Of a stretch of DNA of 64,000 nucleotides, positions 9,049 through 18,341 are shown one piece after another. The stretch covers positions 1 through 64,000 of the forward strand of contig LNFK01000053.1 of the NCBI GenBank assembly GCA_001464315.1, read 5' to 3'. This stretch comes from Sphingomonadales bacterium Ga0077559 (lineage in GTDB: Bacteria; Pseudomonadota; Alphaproteobacteria; Sphingomonadales; Sphingomonadaceae). The notes under the pieces are model-generated. The model did not search any database, had not been told where the DNA came from, and worked only from the letters and a program-made list of their open reading frames with translations. Position 1 is the first letter of the stretch. The number at the start of each line of letters is the position of its first letter. Made by a program: the position numbers and the translations under genes.

Positions 9049-11157
9049 TCAAAACTTGCCCGACAGCGTCAGCTGCCACAACGGATCGAGAAAACGCTGT
9101 CGGTTGACGATTTGCGTGACAGCGCCCGTCGCGCGGGTGCCAGTGTAGATAAACCGGTCACGGTTGAAATCGGCTATGCTGGTATATTGCAGCCGTAACG
9201 TGCCGAGTTTGAACTTCTTATATTCAACGAACAGGTTGGTACGGACGCCCTCTTTCTGGCGGCGGAATTCGTTTAGAAAATAGGCGTTGCTTGCCTCCTG
9301 CACATATGTCGTGACCCCGTAAACAAAGCCGCTATCGGCAATATCGTGGCGCAGTTGCCATTCCTGATGCCATAACGGCCGGTTAGACATCCGCCGTTTT
9401 TCTCCTGTTACGGGATCGGTAACGCGGCTGCCATGATAATGGCCGGTATATTTGACCTCGATGCCCGTTATTCCCGCCGGCTTGGTCAGCCAGTCGAACG
9501 GCAGCGTGATTTCGAGCTCGCCATCCCATCTCTTGCTGCTGCCGATATTGCCAGCGCCATCGAACTGCGCGGTAATGTTGCCCGCCGCATCGCGCTGCGT
9601 CACCGGCACCAGATCCTGCGTGTCGCTGACGAACTGATACGAACCACGAAACTGGATGCTACCGCGTTCAAGGAATTTGTGGCGGATCAGCGCCGACAGA
9701 TTGGTGACCTTCTCGGGCACCAGATCGGCATTTCCCGCATCGACCTGGTTGCCCAAAGCAACGTCGATTGAAGTCGCAAACTCGCCGAAATCGAGTTGCG
9801 CCACCTGCCGTTCTGCACGAAATTCAAGCGTAGTCTGCGGCGTAACCGTCCATGTCGCAATCGCACGCGGTTTGATGAACTTGAAACTGCGCGACGCCGT
9901 GCTGTCGCCCGACAAGGTCAGCTTTGAAAATTCAGCGACGACACCCGCCTCAATTTTCCATTTAGGGCCAAGCGTCCAGACATCGGTTACAAATGGCTCT
10001 AGCCGAGTTTCCTTGACCAGCACATCAGAAGGCGGGAAGTTGGTTGTCGCGCCGCCAACGGTATTAGCCGCTGAAAACCGGGCATCGAGCCGGTTATAGG
10101 CGATCTCGCCGCCGAACTGAACCGCGTGGTTGCCGATGCCGCTCCAGTCGTTCTGGATGCGCGCCACGGCTTCGGAGGGCTTATTCCGGCTACGCGTTTC
10201 AAACAATGCGGTCGGTTGACCCAAGCGCATAGCCTCAATCGTGGAATCATTGCTCTCGGTGCCTGACCGATACAGCCCGATAATTTTGGTGTTCAATTTG
10301 GGCGCGACCCCGAACTCGATGTCGCCGCCAACTTCATAATTGAGGTCGCTGATCGGCCCGCCGCGAAGCAATATTTCGTCGCCGGTAATTGCACCTGCAA
10401 CATCGGAATATTCGCCCAACCGGCGGTCAAAGCCATCATTCCACCGGAGCCGTCCGTTGAGATTTATCTTCGCGCCGCCAATCCGCGACTTGATCGCACC
10501 GCCGATGCTCGCCTCGTCATAGCCGCCCTTACCGCGGTAATAACGCCGTTCGACAAGCGCGCCCGTACCTGTTTTGAAATCTTCCGGCCCGTAACCGTAA
10601 ATCCGTTCAGAATAGGACGAAAAGTTCAGTTCATAGGTGGTGTCGCCGCGGCGCAAAGTTGTCGACGCGCTGCCTGAAGGCCTGAAACCATAACGGTGGC
10701 CAAAAACCAGATTGCCTTCGTACGTCCCGCTGATTTTGGCCGACACTTTGCGCACCACATTGACGACCTGCCCCTGCCCTTGCGTTTCGGCATCAGCCCC
10801 CGCTTGCTCGGTCAGTGCGAGATGGTCGACTTCGCTTGCCGGAATGCGCGACAGGATCGTGAAAATGTCGTCGGACTTTGTCGATGGTCGGTCGCCGTCG
10901 ATCAATACATTACCCGCGTTGTCGCCAAAACCACGCCGGCCGTCGCTGCCTTCAATAGAAAAGCCAGGAATCCGGCGCACCATGTCGAGCGCGGTTACCG
11001 GACCGTAAGCGGCAAAAAAGTCTGCGCGAAATTGGCGCTGACCGTCAACTGGCGCCTGCGCCACCGGAGCGGCTGCGTCCTCGGCGTGTACAACGCTCGG
11101 GATGGCGACCACCGTGCTACTCAGCAGTAGAGAAATAAAGTGTCGTAAATCAGTCAT
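9049..11157 (-). CDS. TonB-dependent outer-membrane receptor
   Basis: 702 residues with a signal peptide ending near VVHA-ED (residue 25), an N-terminal plug domain (about 45-140; ALDMVRRIPGF, NVLIDGDRPSTKSDD, VNVVRK) and a long beta-barrel with alternating aromatic strands, ending in Phe (LTLSGKF) as expected for BAM-dependent barrels. No CarboxypepD regulatory-like or FecA N-terminal signalling domain is visible. The substrate is not evident; receptors of this sphingomonad group take up siderophores, oligosaccharides or other large solutes. It is transcribed alone, leftward. An inverted repeat at 11264-11307 lies about 110 bases upstream and may be regulatory. Confidence 0.9.
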   Translation of the reverse strand: MTDLRHFISLLLSSTVVAIPSVVHAEDAAAPVAQAPVDGQRQFRADFFAAYGPVTALDMVRRIPGFSIEGSDGRRGFGDNAGNVLIDGDRPSTKSDDIFTILSRIPASEVDHLALTEQAGADAETQGQGQVVNVVRKVSAKISGTYEGNLVFGHRYGFRPSGSASTTLRRGDTTYELNFSSYSERIYGYGPEDFKTGTGALVERRYYRGKGGYDEASIGGAIKSRIGGAKINLNGRLRWNDGFDRRLGEYSDVAGAITGDEILLRGGPISDLNYEVGGDIEFGVAPKLNTKIIGLYRSGTESNDSTIEAMRLGQPTALFETRSRNKPSEAVARIQNDWSGIGNHAVQFGGEIAYNRLDARFSAANTVGGATTNFPPSDVLVKETRLEPFVTDVWTLGPKWKIEAGVVAEFSKLTLSGDSTASRSFKFIKPRAIATWTVTPQTTLEFRAERQVAQLDFGEFATSIDVALGNQVDAGNADLVPEKVTNLSALIRHKFLERGSIQFRGSYQFVSDTQDLVPVTQRDAAGNITAQFDGAGNIGSSKRWDGELEITLPFDWLTKPAGITGIEVKYTGHYHGSRVTDPVTGEKRRMSNRPLWHQEWQLRHDIADSGFVYGVTTYVQEASNAYFLNEFRRQKEGVRTNLFVEYKKFKLGTLRLQYTSIADFNRDRFIYTGTRATGAVTQIVNRQRFLDPLWQLTLSGKF

Positions 11158-11263
11158 CTAGCCTCCCGGCGGGGCCGATGATTAAAACATCTTGCCGTCC
11201 TGTGGCAGCGACTACATCCGTAAACGATATCATGGCAGCGCTGTTCGACAAACGCGCCGCGCG

Positions 11264-11307
11264 TTCGACCAAATACAATATGGCCATACAATTATGCGTT
11301 GGTCGAA
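11264..11307. repeat. Inverted repeat TTCGACCAA / TTGGTCGAA upstream of TonB receptor
   Basis: Perfect 9-bp arms TTCGACCAA (11264-11272) and TTGGTCGAA (11299-11307) with 26 bases between them. The arm centres are 35 bp apart. It is in the only gap between the receptor gene and the small lipoprotein gene, and it has no T run. A transcription-factor site for the receptor promoter is possible; no factor is known. Confidence 0.45.
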
Positions 11308-11336
11308 TGAACTCGGCGGTTTGTCACGAGTGCGCT

Positions 11337-11642
11337 TCAGTAAGGTGCGTCTTGTGCCTCGGCGATGCGTTCATCGATTTCAGACATGCGCTCGCACGCG
11401 TCCCGATTTCCATCTTCACATTTTTCGCGGGCTTTATCGCGTTGCCGGGCGAGCTTGCCCAGTTCCTCCTCGCGCTTGCGCATCTCGCGCCCGCGCTTTT
11501 CATCGGATTCGGACTGACTGGTGGTCAGCACATCGGCGGTTTTCGATACGATCTTGACCGGTGCGGTGACGACGTCTCCAACCAAAGAGGCCACACACCC
11601 TGAGAGCATTAGCAGTGCGCCCGCAGCAAAAATCAAACGCAT
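11337..11642 (-). CDS. Small predicted lipoprotein, charged coiled-coil
   Basis: 101 residues. A lipoprotein signal peptide with lipobox LSGC (Cys16) is followed by a short hydrophobic/Val-rich stretch and then a highly charged helical region (about 45-95; KRGREMRKREEELGKLARQR) likely to form a coiled coil, with two cysteines in the CEDGNRDACERM segment that could form a disulfide. It should be anchored in the outer or inner membrane facing the periplasm. I do not recognise a named family. It is monocistronic, between galU and the receptor gene, on the same strand as both. Confidence 0.75.
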   Translation of the reverse strand: MRLIFAAGALLMLSGCVASLVGDVVTAPVKIVSKTADVLTTSQSESDEKRGREMRKREEELGKLARQRDKAREKCEDGNRDACERMSEIDERIAEAQDAPY

Positions 11643-11715
11643 GAGAAGCCTCCCAACTTAATTGTCGCGACCATTTTAGGTCAGAGATGATGAGCGCCTG
11701 CTGAATATCACGTCG

Positions 11716-12585
11716 TCAGGCCAGCAAATCCAATGCGATCGCACGGACCTCATCCGCCATATCCGGGCGTTCAAGCGCGATGGCCAGATTTGCCTCGATA
11801 TACCCAACCTTAGACCCGCAGTCATAGCGTTTGCCATCAAAGGTGACCGCATGAAACGGCTGCTTGCCGATCATCTGCGCCATGGCATCGGTGAGTTGGA
11901 TTTCACCACCAGCACCTTTTTCTTGCCCTTTGAGCACGTGCATCACTTCAGGCTGCAGGATGTACCGACCCGAAATGATCAAGTTCGACGGCGCGTCCTC
12001 GGCCTTTGGCTTTTCGACTAATCCCAGTACTTCTGTTACCGCGCCTTCGCTCGAACCCGGCGCGATCACACCGTAGCTCGAGACTTTGTCATGCGGGACT
12101 TCAAGCACACTGATGATATTGCCGCCAAGGCGGTGATAGGCATCGACCATCTGTTTCATGCAGCCTGGTGAGCCGTGCATGAACTCGTCGGGCAGGAAAA
12201 TCGCGAAGGGCTCATCGCCGACAATATCGCGCGCGCACCAGATCGCGTGACCAAGCCCTAACGGCTCTTGTTGCCGGACATAGGCACAATTTCCAGCGCC
12301 AAGTCGCGTCGGTTCAAGCACCGACAAATCCTTGCCGCGCTCGGACATCGTCCTTTCGAGCTCATAAGCAATGTCGAAATGGTCTTCGATCGCACTTTTG
12401 CCGCGACCGGTAACGAAGATCATTTGTTCGATCCCCGCCTCTCGCGCCTCGTTGACCGCATATTGGATAAGTGGACTGTCGACAATGGGAAGCATTTCCT
12501 TCGGTATCGCCTTGGTCGCAGGCAGGAAACGAGTGCCAAGTCCAGCGACTGGAAACACGGCTTTTCTAATGGGTTTCAGTATCAT
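11716..12585 (-). CDS. galU: UTP--glucose-1-phosphate uridylyltransferase
   Basis: 289 residues, full length for bacterial GalU. The nucleotide-binding motif GLGTRFLPATKAIPKEML is at about residues 15-32; downstream are the PDEF segment and the LVEKP sugar-binding loop (about 190). The enzyme makes UDP-glucose from UTP and glucose-1-phosphate, the donor for exopolysaccharide and glycosphingolipid sugars. It follows msrA on the same strand after 33 bases, so it may be read from the same transcript. Confidence 0.97.
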   Translation of the reverse strand: MILKPIRKAVFPVAGLGTRFLPATKAIPKEMLPIVDSPLIQYAVNEAREAGIEQMIFVTGRGKSAIEDHFDIAYELERTMSERGKDLSVLEPTRLGAGNCAYVRQQEPLGLGHAIWCARDIVGDEPFAIFLPDEFMHGSPGCMKQMVDAYHRLGGNIISVLEVPHDKVSSYGVIAPGSSEGAVTEVLGLVEKPKAEDAPSNLIISGRYILQPEVMHVLKGQEKGAGGEIQLTDAMAQMIGKQPFHAVTFDGKRYDCGSKVGYIEANLAIALERPDMADEVRAIALDLLA

Positions 12586-12618
12586 GCTTTCGTTCCATAA
12601 AGAAACAGGGTGAATTGT

Positions 12619-13152
12619 CTATGACACCAATCGTTCCGCAAACCCCTTTTTCAACTTGGCAAGCTTGGGCGGAATGACGGCAAGGCAATATGGGTTGCGC
12701 TGGCCTTCTTTATCCCAATATTCCTGATGATAATCCTCAGCCGGGTACCAGATCGTCGGACCTTCAATGGTGGTAACAATCGGCGCTGGCCAATCGGCGG
12801 CAGCGCGCGCAATTCCGTCCTCAGCTTCCGCGCGCTGCTCCTCATCAAGCGGAAATAGCGCCGAGCGATATTGCGTCCCGATGTCGTTGCCCTGCCGGTT
12901 AAGCTGGGTCGGATCATGCGTCGCAAAATGAATGTCGAGCAGGTCGGCGTAACTGATGACCTCTGGATCGAAATGGATTTTGATCGCTTCGGCATGGCCG
13001 GTGGCACCGCCGCATACCTGTTTATAGGTCGGGTCGACGACGCTACCGCCAATATAGCCACTTTCGACGCTGCTCACGCCTTTCAGCTGGCCGAACACCG
13101 CCTCGGTACACCAGAAACAGCCGCCGGCAAAAATCGCTTCTTCATGTGGCAT
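12619..13152 (-). CDS. msrA: Peptide-methionine (S)-S-oxide reductase MsrA
   Basis: 177 residues from ATG 13152, which overlaps the RND pump stop by 11 bases; the longer in-frame start would run deep into the pump gene. Catalytic motif GGCFWCTE with the nucleophile at Cys12, the Glu/Asp and Tyr residues typical of MsrA (YxxVCGGATGHAE, NRQGNDIGTQYRSA) and the IxPKLAKL C-terminal segment. It reduces S-methionine sulfoxide in oxidised proteins. Lack of a signal peptide places it in the cytoplasm. Its coupling to the RND pump suggests co-expression under envelope or oxidative stress, which is an inference. Confidence 0.96.
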   Translation of the reverse strand: MPHEEAIFAGGCFWCTEAVFGQLKGVSSVESGYIGGSVVDPTYKQVCGGATGHAEAIKIHFDPEVISYADLLDIHFATHDPTQLNRQGNDIGTQYRSALFPLDEEQRAEAEDGIARAAADWPAPIVTTIEGPTIWYPAEDYHQEYWDKEGQRNPYCLAVIPPKLAKLKKGFAERLVS

Positions 13153-16100
13153 GGGAGATTCCTTGTATGTCTTCGGGCGGCTTCTTGGCTTTCGCCTCAT
13201 CGCCGCGCACCACCAGCAGGTACATTGCTGGCGTGACTATACGTGATAGCAAGGTCGAGGAAATCAACCCCCCGATGAGCACAATCGCCAGCGGGCCGTA
13301 CAAACTGCCGCCGAAAAGCGCGAGCGGCATCAGCCCGCCGATGGCGGTGATTGAGGTCAGCAGCACCGGTAGGAAGCGAACCTCGCCTGCCTGCTCGATG
13401 GCTGCGCGCAGGTCCACACCGCGTTCACGCAGTTGACTGGTGAAATCGACAAGCAGAATCGAATTTTTAATCTCGATTCCGATCAACGCGATGAAGCCTA
13501 TGACCGCGAGGAAAGAGAGATTGTTGCCGGTGACCACCAACGCAATCAAACCGCCGAACGTCCCGAGCGGAATGACGCCGGCGACGACCAACGCTTCTTT
13601 GAATCGGCCGAATTCCGCCACTAAAATGGCAAAGATACTAAACATCGCGATCATCACGATGGGGCCAAAACCCGCGAATGTGTCGTTGATTTTTTCGGCC
13701 TCGCCGCCAAGCTCAATCGAATATCCAGGTTTCAGAGGGATTTTATCCATGCGCGCTTGCGCATCTGCATTGACCTTGGACACCGCCCCTTCCGATATCT
13801 GCGCGGTGACGCTGACATTGCGCTCGAGATTATAGCGATAAATCGCCGCAGGGGTCGATTCGAGTGTCGGACTGCTGATCTCGGCCAGTTGCACCGCCTG
13901 CCCGCTCCGGTTTGAGACGTAGATCGATTCAAGCGCGGAAATCGGCTGCGTTTCCGACAGCGGCAACCGGACGACCACGGGATAGCTGTCGCCTTCGACA
14001 TCGCGGAAGGTGCCGGCTCGCTCGCCGCTCAATGCGAGCCGGATCGCACGGCGCGGTGCGCCGGCCGGGATATCTAGCAATGCTGCCTTTGCATCGTCGA
14101 CGCGGATATCAATATCCACTCGGTCGAACGCCACCGGGTTGTTCACATCGCGCGTACCCGGTGTATCCCGCAGCACTTGTTCCATTTTCGCCGCAAGGAC
14201 ACGAAGCTCGCCCTGGTCCTGACCATAGACGCGGAATTCCACCGGGGCGTTGATCGGCGCGCCGTTCTGGAACAGAACCAGCTTGATTCGCGCGCCGGGT
14301 ATTTGGTCAAGCTTGCTGCGCAGCCGGGCAACCATCGCTCTGCTCTTTTCGCCCTGCCAGTTCTCCATGATCGCCAGCACTTCGCCATGCGTCGGGTTCT
14401 CGCCGCGCTGGAACACATTGTAGAAGACCGGCGGATTGTAAGCGCCGACATTTTCCGCGCGAACTTTAATTGCTGGTTCGGTTTTCAAAATGTCCGAAAC
14501 CTGCTTCACAATCCGTCCGGTTTCGGCGATGCTCGCCCCCTGCTCAGCTTCTACTGTTACACGAAAATAGGACGTATCGGCGTTGGGAAACAGGCTAAAA
14601 CCCAGCACAGGGACAAGCGCGAACGCGGCACAGGTTACCGCCAGCGCACCCCATACAGTGCGGCGCGGCCGGTCCAGCGCCCAATGCAGCATCGGATGAT
14701 AGAAACGGTCAATTTTATCCATCATCCACCGAAGCAGCGCGTTGCCGCCCTCATGCTCATCGCGGCTCAATATCCGGCTGGCGAGGAACGGCACAATGGT
14801 GAGCGATACGATCATTGATGCAGTAATGGTGGCGACGATGGTTGCGATGAAGCTTTGGGTATATTTGCCTGCACCTTCGGGAAGGAAGAACAACGGGAAA
14901 AAGGCAAAGACCAGAACCCCGGTCGAGCCAATAACCGCCATGGTAATTTCGCGCGTGCCATCGACGGCAGCCTGATCGCGGCTTTTCTTCATACGCAAAT
15001 GGCGCGCTATATTTTCCACCACAACGATAGAATCATCGACGAGTAGCCCGAGCGACAGAATGAAGCCGGCAACAACAAGCTGGCTCATATTGAAGCCCAT
15101 TGCCGAAACCGCGAGCAAGCCCGATGCGATCGACAACGGGATGGAAATCATGACGATAATCGACGCGCGCCAGCCGAGCGGTAACAATGTGAACAGCACC
15201 AGGAACAGTGCAATACCAAAATCACGCGCGAGTTCGCGCAGGCGTTTGGTGATGTCCCGGCTCTGATCGAACTGCACCACCGCCGTAATATCGGGCGGCA
15301 GCAGTTTTTCCTGCAGCGCCAGCTCCTTTACCAGCAAATTGCGCAATTTGGTCGCGTCGGTACCGAGTTTCTGGTTGGCGGTAATCCAGATAGCACGTTT
15401 GCCATTATGGCTGAGTTTCACCCGCTGTTCGCTCGCCCCATATTTGACCTCGGCGACATCGCCAACGCGCAGCAGACTTCCGTCGTTGCTGCGAAGCGGG
15501 AGGTCGCGGATTTTGTCGAGATCCCGAAACGCGCCGCCCGCTTCGACGTTGAAGCGCCGCGCCCCGCTCGTGACCGCTCCGGCTGGCACATCGGCACCGC
15601 CGACGCGGATGGCATCGGCGACCGAGCTTGCGGGGACGCGCAACGCGGCCAGCCTGCCCGCGTCGATTGCCACACTGATTTCAGGTTGCGGCAGGCCGTA
15701 GATATCGGACTGCCGGACATCGCCATAGCGGCCCAAAGCCTCACTGATGTCGCGTGCGTATTTTTCCATCCGGTACCAGCTGGCAGTATCGCTGAGCAAT
15801 GCGATCTGCAGGATCGAGGTGTTGGTGGTCCTTACTTTTTCGAACGTCAGCCGTTGCAAATCGGCGGGCAACTGACCGCGAATGGCGGTGACCTCGCGGA
15901 CCGCGTCGTTGAAATATTGGTCAGGGTCGCCCGACCAGTCAAATTCAGCGCGGATGACGGCATTGCCGTCGCTGCTGGTCGAGGCGACACTCTGCACATC
16001 CTCAAGCCCCTGCAGCAATTCCTCGATTGGCTTGGTGATGGTCTGTTCGACCTCGGCGGCATCAGCGCCGGGTTGCAACGCCACTATCGACACAACGGGC

Positions 16101-16225
16101 ATCGCGAAATGCGGGTCGACCGCGCGCGGAACCTGTTGGAACGCCGAAAAGCCAAGCGCGCAAAGCAACGTAAACAGCACCAAAGTCAGCTGCCATTTAC
16201 GGATTGCGACCTCGGCTATGTGCAT
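13142..16225 (-). CDS. RND-family efflux transporter (AcrB/HAE1-like inner-membrane pump)
   Basis: 1,027 residues, the standard AcrB length, with twelve hydrophobic segments arranged 1+5 and 1+5 around two large periplasmic loops. TM4 holds the proton-relay acidic pair D397-D398 in GLLVDDSIVVVEN. Internal duplication is visible (FFP-LFFLPEGA and later GFIALIGIEIKNSILLVDF). The class exports drugs, dyes or metabolites by proton antiport. It is more divergent from AcrB than typical drug pumps and closer to the generic acriflavin-resistance group of alphaproteobacteria. The adaptor stop is 3 bases upstream; msrA overlaps downstream. No outer-membrane channel gene is adjacent. Confidence 0.94.
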   Translation of the reverse strand: MHIAEVAIRKWQLTLVLFTLLCALGFSAFQQVPRAVDPHFAMPVVSIVALQPGADAAEVEQTITKPIEELLQGLEDVQSVASTSSDGNAVIRAEFDWSGDPDQYFNDAVREVTAIRGQLPADLQRLTFEKVRTTNTSILQIALLSDTASWYRMEKYARDISEALGRYGDVRQSDIYGLPQPEISVAIDAGRLAALRVPASSVADAIRVGGADVPAGAVTSGARRFNVEAGGAFRDLDKIRDLPLRSNDGSLLRVGDVAEVKYGASEQRVKLSHNGKRAIWITANQKLGTDATKLRNLLVKELALQEKLLPPDITAVVQFDQSRDITKRLRELARDFGIALFLVLFTLLPLGWRASIIVMISIPLSIASGLLAVSAMGFNMSQLVVAGFILSLGLLVDDSIVVVENIARHLRMKKSRDQAAVDGTREITMAVIGSTGVLVFAFFPLFFLPEGAGKYTQSFIATIVATITASMIVSLTIVPFLASRILSRDEHEGGNALLRWMMDKIDRFYHPMLHWALDRPRRTVWGALAVTCAAFALVPVLGFSLFPNADTSYFRVTVEAEQGASIAETGRIVKQVSDILKTEPAIKVRAENVGAYNPPVFYNVFQRGENPTHGEVLAIMENWQGEKSRAMVARLRSKLDQIPGARIKLVLFQNGAPINAPVEFRVYGQDQGELRVLAAKMEQVLRDTPGTRDVNNPVAFDRVDIDIRVDDAKAALLDIPAGAPRRAIRLALSGERAGTFRDVEGDSYPVVVRLPLSETQPISALESIYVSNRSGQAVQLAEISSPTLESTPAAIYRYNLERNVSVTAQISEGAVSKVNADAQARMDKIPLKPGYSIELGGEAEKINDTFAGFGPIVMIAMFSIFAILVAEFGRFKEALVVAGVIPLGTFGGLIALVVTGNNLSFLAVIGFIALIGIEIKNSILLVDFTSQLRERGVDLRAAIEQAGEVRFLPVLLTSITAIGGLMPLALFGGSLYGPLAIVLIGGLISSTLLSRIVTPAMYLLVVRGDEAKAKKPPEDIQGISHAT

Positions 16226-16228
16226 ATT

Positions 16229-17284
16229 TTAACCGGGCGCTTTGATAGGACGCACCCTGGAGCCGGTGCGCAGCTTTTCGAGGCCCGATGTCACGATGGT
16301 GTCGCCCGGCTTGATACCGCCCGACACAATCACAAATTCATCGGTCACCCGCTCAATGGCGACATTGCGGGTTTCAACGCGGTTCTTGGCATCGACAATA
16401 TAAACCAGTCCCTCGCCGGTGCGTACTCCGAACAATGCTCCAGCCGGAATTTGCAGCGTATCGCCGCCATCGGATACTGGCAGCTTGATACTCGCCGTAC
16501 CAATCTGACCTGAGCGTAATTGCGGGCGGTTGGCCAGACGGAACTGCACCGAAAACGCGCCCGTCGCTTCATTTGCGCGGCCATCGATTTCTGAGATAGT
16601 GGCGCTAATCGGTGTGCCGCCCAACGACTCAATTGAGATATCGGCAGCCATGCCGACGCGCAGTTTCGACGCGTCGCGGTCGACAATTGGCACGCGGAAG
16701 ACAAAACCGTCATCCCCTTCGCCCAAAATCAGCGCTGGTGTGCCAGCGGCGATCACCTGCCCTGGCTGCACATTGCGCGTGAGCACGACGCCGCTCGATG
16801 GCGCATAAAGCTGCGCCGTTCCGCTGGCGAAACCTGCTTGCCGGACGCGGGCGTCGGCGGATGTCACAGCCGCCTCGGCGGCTTCGTAACGAGCCTTGGT
16901 CACCCAGCCATCAGCAAAAAGCGAGCGCATCCGGTCGAATTCGGCGCGCGCACGGTTGCGTTCGGCTGTCGCAACGCTCACTTCCGCGCCAACCGAGGTC
17001 GTATCGAGCGCGGCCAGTAAAGCACCGCGCTTGACGAAATCACCCTCTTCGAAACGCACGGTTGCGACTTTGCCCGCCGTTGTAAAACCGAGCGGTGTTT
17101 CGCGGCGATAGCGGATGGTGCCAACGGCATTGACCGTTCGCTGCAGATTTTCTTGCTGGACCGTGACCACCTGAACAGTGTGAATGTCATCGGATTTGGC
17201 CTTAGATGCGATTTTTTCTTCGCCGCATCCAGCCAATAGCGCAAGCGGCAGCAACCCAACTAAGATTTTGTCCTTTATGGGCAA
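16229..17284 (-). CDS. RND efflux periplasmic adaptor (lipoprotein MFP)
   Basis: 351 residues from a TTG start at 17284-17282. This start is preferred over the upstream ATG because it has a strong GGGGGAGG ribosome-binding site 5 bases before it and gives a proper lipoprotein signal peptide, with lipobox LLAGC and lipidated Cys20; the longer frame would overlap the M48 gene and bury the signal. After the Cys come a lipoyl domain (ETPLGFTTAGKVATVRFEEGDFV), a short helical hairpin, beta-barrel and membrane-proximal domains (IVTSGLEKLRTGSRVRP). It links the RND pump to an outer-membrane channel. Confidence 0.9.
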   Translation of the reverse strand: MPIKDKILVGLLPLALLAGCGEEKIASKAKSDDIHTVQVVTVQQENLQRTVNAVGTIRYRRETPLGFTTAGKVATVRFEEGDFVKRGALLAALDTTSVGAEVSVATAERNRARAEFDRMRSLFADGWVTKARYEAAEAAVTSADARVRQAGFASGTAQLYAPSSGVVLTRNVQPGQVIAAGTPALILGEGDDGFVFRVPIVDRDASKLRVGMAADISIESLGGTPISATISEIDGRANEATGAFSVQFRLANRPQLRSGQIGTASIKLPVSDGGDTLQIPAGALFGVRTGEGLVYIVDAKNRVETRNVAIERVTDEFVIVSGGIKPGDTIVTSGLEKLRTGSRVRPIKAPG

Positions 17285-17372
17285 ATCGGCCTCCCCCGTA
17301 CTGCGCTCCAGTAAGTGATAGGCTAAAGCGTCGCAGGATGAAACAGCATCCTGATATGCAACTGAAATTTCT

Positions 17373-18341
17373 TTACTGCGTTGCCAGTTCGCCACCGGCT
17401 AACAGCGGTGGCGGCAGCAGGCCGCCCTGCTTTGGAGTTGCCGCCATCAAATCGATTTCGGCCTGCATCACCTTCAACCGGTTTTTCCAGCGTAAATGCG
17501 TCCCATCGGAGAATATGCCTAGGCCGGTTTTGCGTCCGTGCCTTTCGGTAAAGCGAAGCGCGGCTTTCGGGTCATATCCTGCGTTCGCCATCAGCCACAC
17601 CGAAAGCCGGTCGGCCTCGATCTCGGTCGCCAATACTTCTTTCGTCCGGCGTCTTGCCGATTTCAACCGTTTGCGATGTCCAAGCAGATTATGCGACAAT
17701 TCATGAGCCACAACCGCAGCCAGTTCGGCGTCGTCAGTGCCGACAAAGGTCATAAGCCCTTCGGTAATCCGGACGCCATCGCCGTCGGCACCGGCGTCAA
17801 GGTTAGAACGTGCATCGACCCAGAAGTGCGAGGTGCAGACTTCGGGCGGGGATAAGTTGAATGGCCTTTTGCCGTGGACTGTATCGAGAGTAAGTTTGAT
17901 GGGCTCGCCAGTTGCCAGCTTCTGCTTGAGCTCGCGCTGGATATTCTCAACCCGTTCGGCGCTCTGCTTGCTCCGGACTTCCGTGTCCGCGCCTAACATT
18001 TCGTCGTCAAATGCAACCAACCCGTCTCCCGCTTTAATGCCCAGCTGGTCCGCCGCACCGCCGGGAACTACCGCCGATATCGAAATCGGCTGCCGAAAGC
18101 CGAACGCAGCGCGCGCTGTTTCCAGATCTGGATATTGAATTTCGTCGTGGAGCACCCATCCCGGGTTTCGCTCCCGGCGCTCGCAAAAAGGTGCATTTGC
18201 TGCCGCCAGCCGGTGACTAATGACCGCTAGGCGCAAATCCTGCTGACCTAGCGCACGATAGGCGGCAATCTGGTCAGATGACGGCGCTGAATGGGCGACA
18301 GCTGACCAGCACAACATCATAACTACAGCCAGCGCCCTCAT
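17373..18341 (-). CDS. Secreted M48-family zinc metalloprotease with PDZ-like domain
   Basis: 322 residues. A signal peptide (1-18, AVAHS-A) is followed by a helical region, a PDZ-like segment (about 85-155; AVVPGGAADQLGIKAGDGLVAFDD) and the peptidase domain with zinc motif H213-ELS-H217 and a downstream Glu in EIEADRLSVWL (E242), the gluzincin-type third ligand. There are no transmembrane helices after the signal, so it should be periplasmic, unlike HtpX. Related proteins (BepA/LoiP type) act in outer-membrane protein quality control. It overlaps tsaC/sua5 by ATGA and precedes the RND adaptor by 88 bases. Confidence 0.88.
   Translation of the reverse strand: MRALAVVMMLCWSAVAHSAPSSDQIAAYRALGQQDLRLAVISHRLAAANAPFCERRERNPGWVLHDEIQYPDLETARAAFGFRQPISISAVVPGGAADQLGIKAGDGLVAFDDEMLGADTEVRSKQSAERVENIQRELKQKLATGEPIKLTLDTVHGKRPFNLSPPEVCTSHFWVDARSNLDAGADGDGVRITEGLMTFVGTDDAELAAVVAHELSHNLLGHRKRLKSARRRTKEVLATEIEADRLSVWLMANAGYDPKAALRFTERHGRKTGLGIFSDGTHLRWKNRLKVMQAEIDLMAATPKQGGLLPPPLLAGGELATQ

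Noticed and set aside
11178-11603. Open + frame of about 141 codons opposite the small lipoprotein
   Set aside because: The minus-strand frame has a proper lipobox and start; the plus frame has no such support.
15407-16513. A long open + frame (about 368 codons) opposite the RND pump and adaptor genes
   Set aside because: It is antisense to strongly supported genes, with no ribosome-binding site or recognisable domain; frames mirrored against GC-rich codons stay open by chance.
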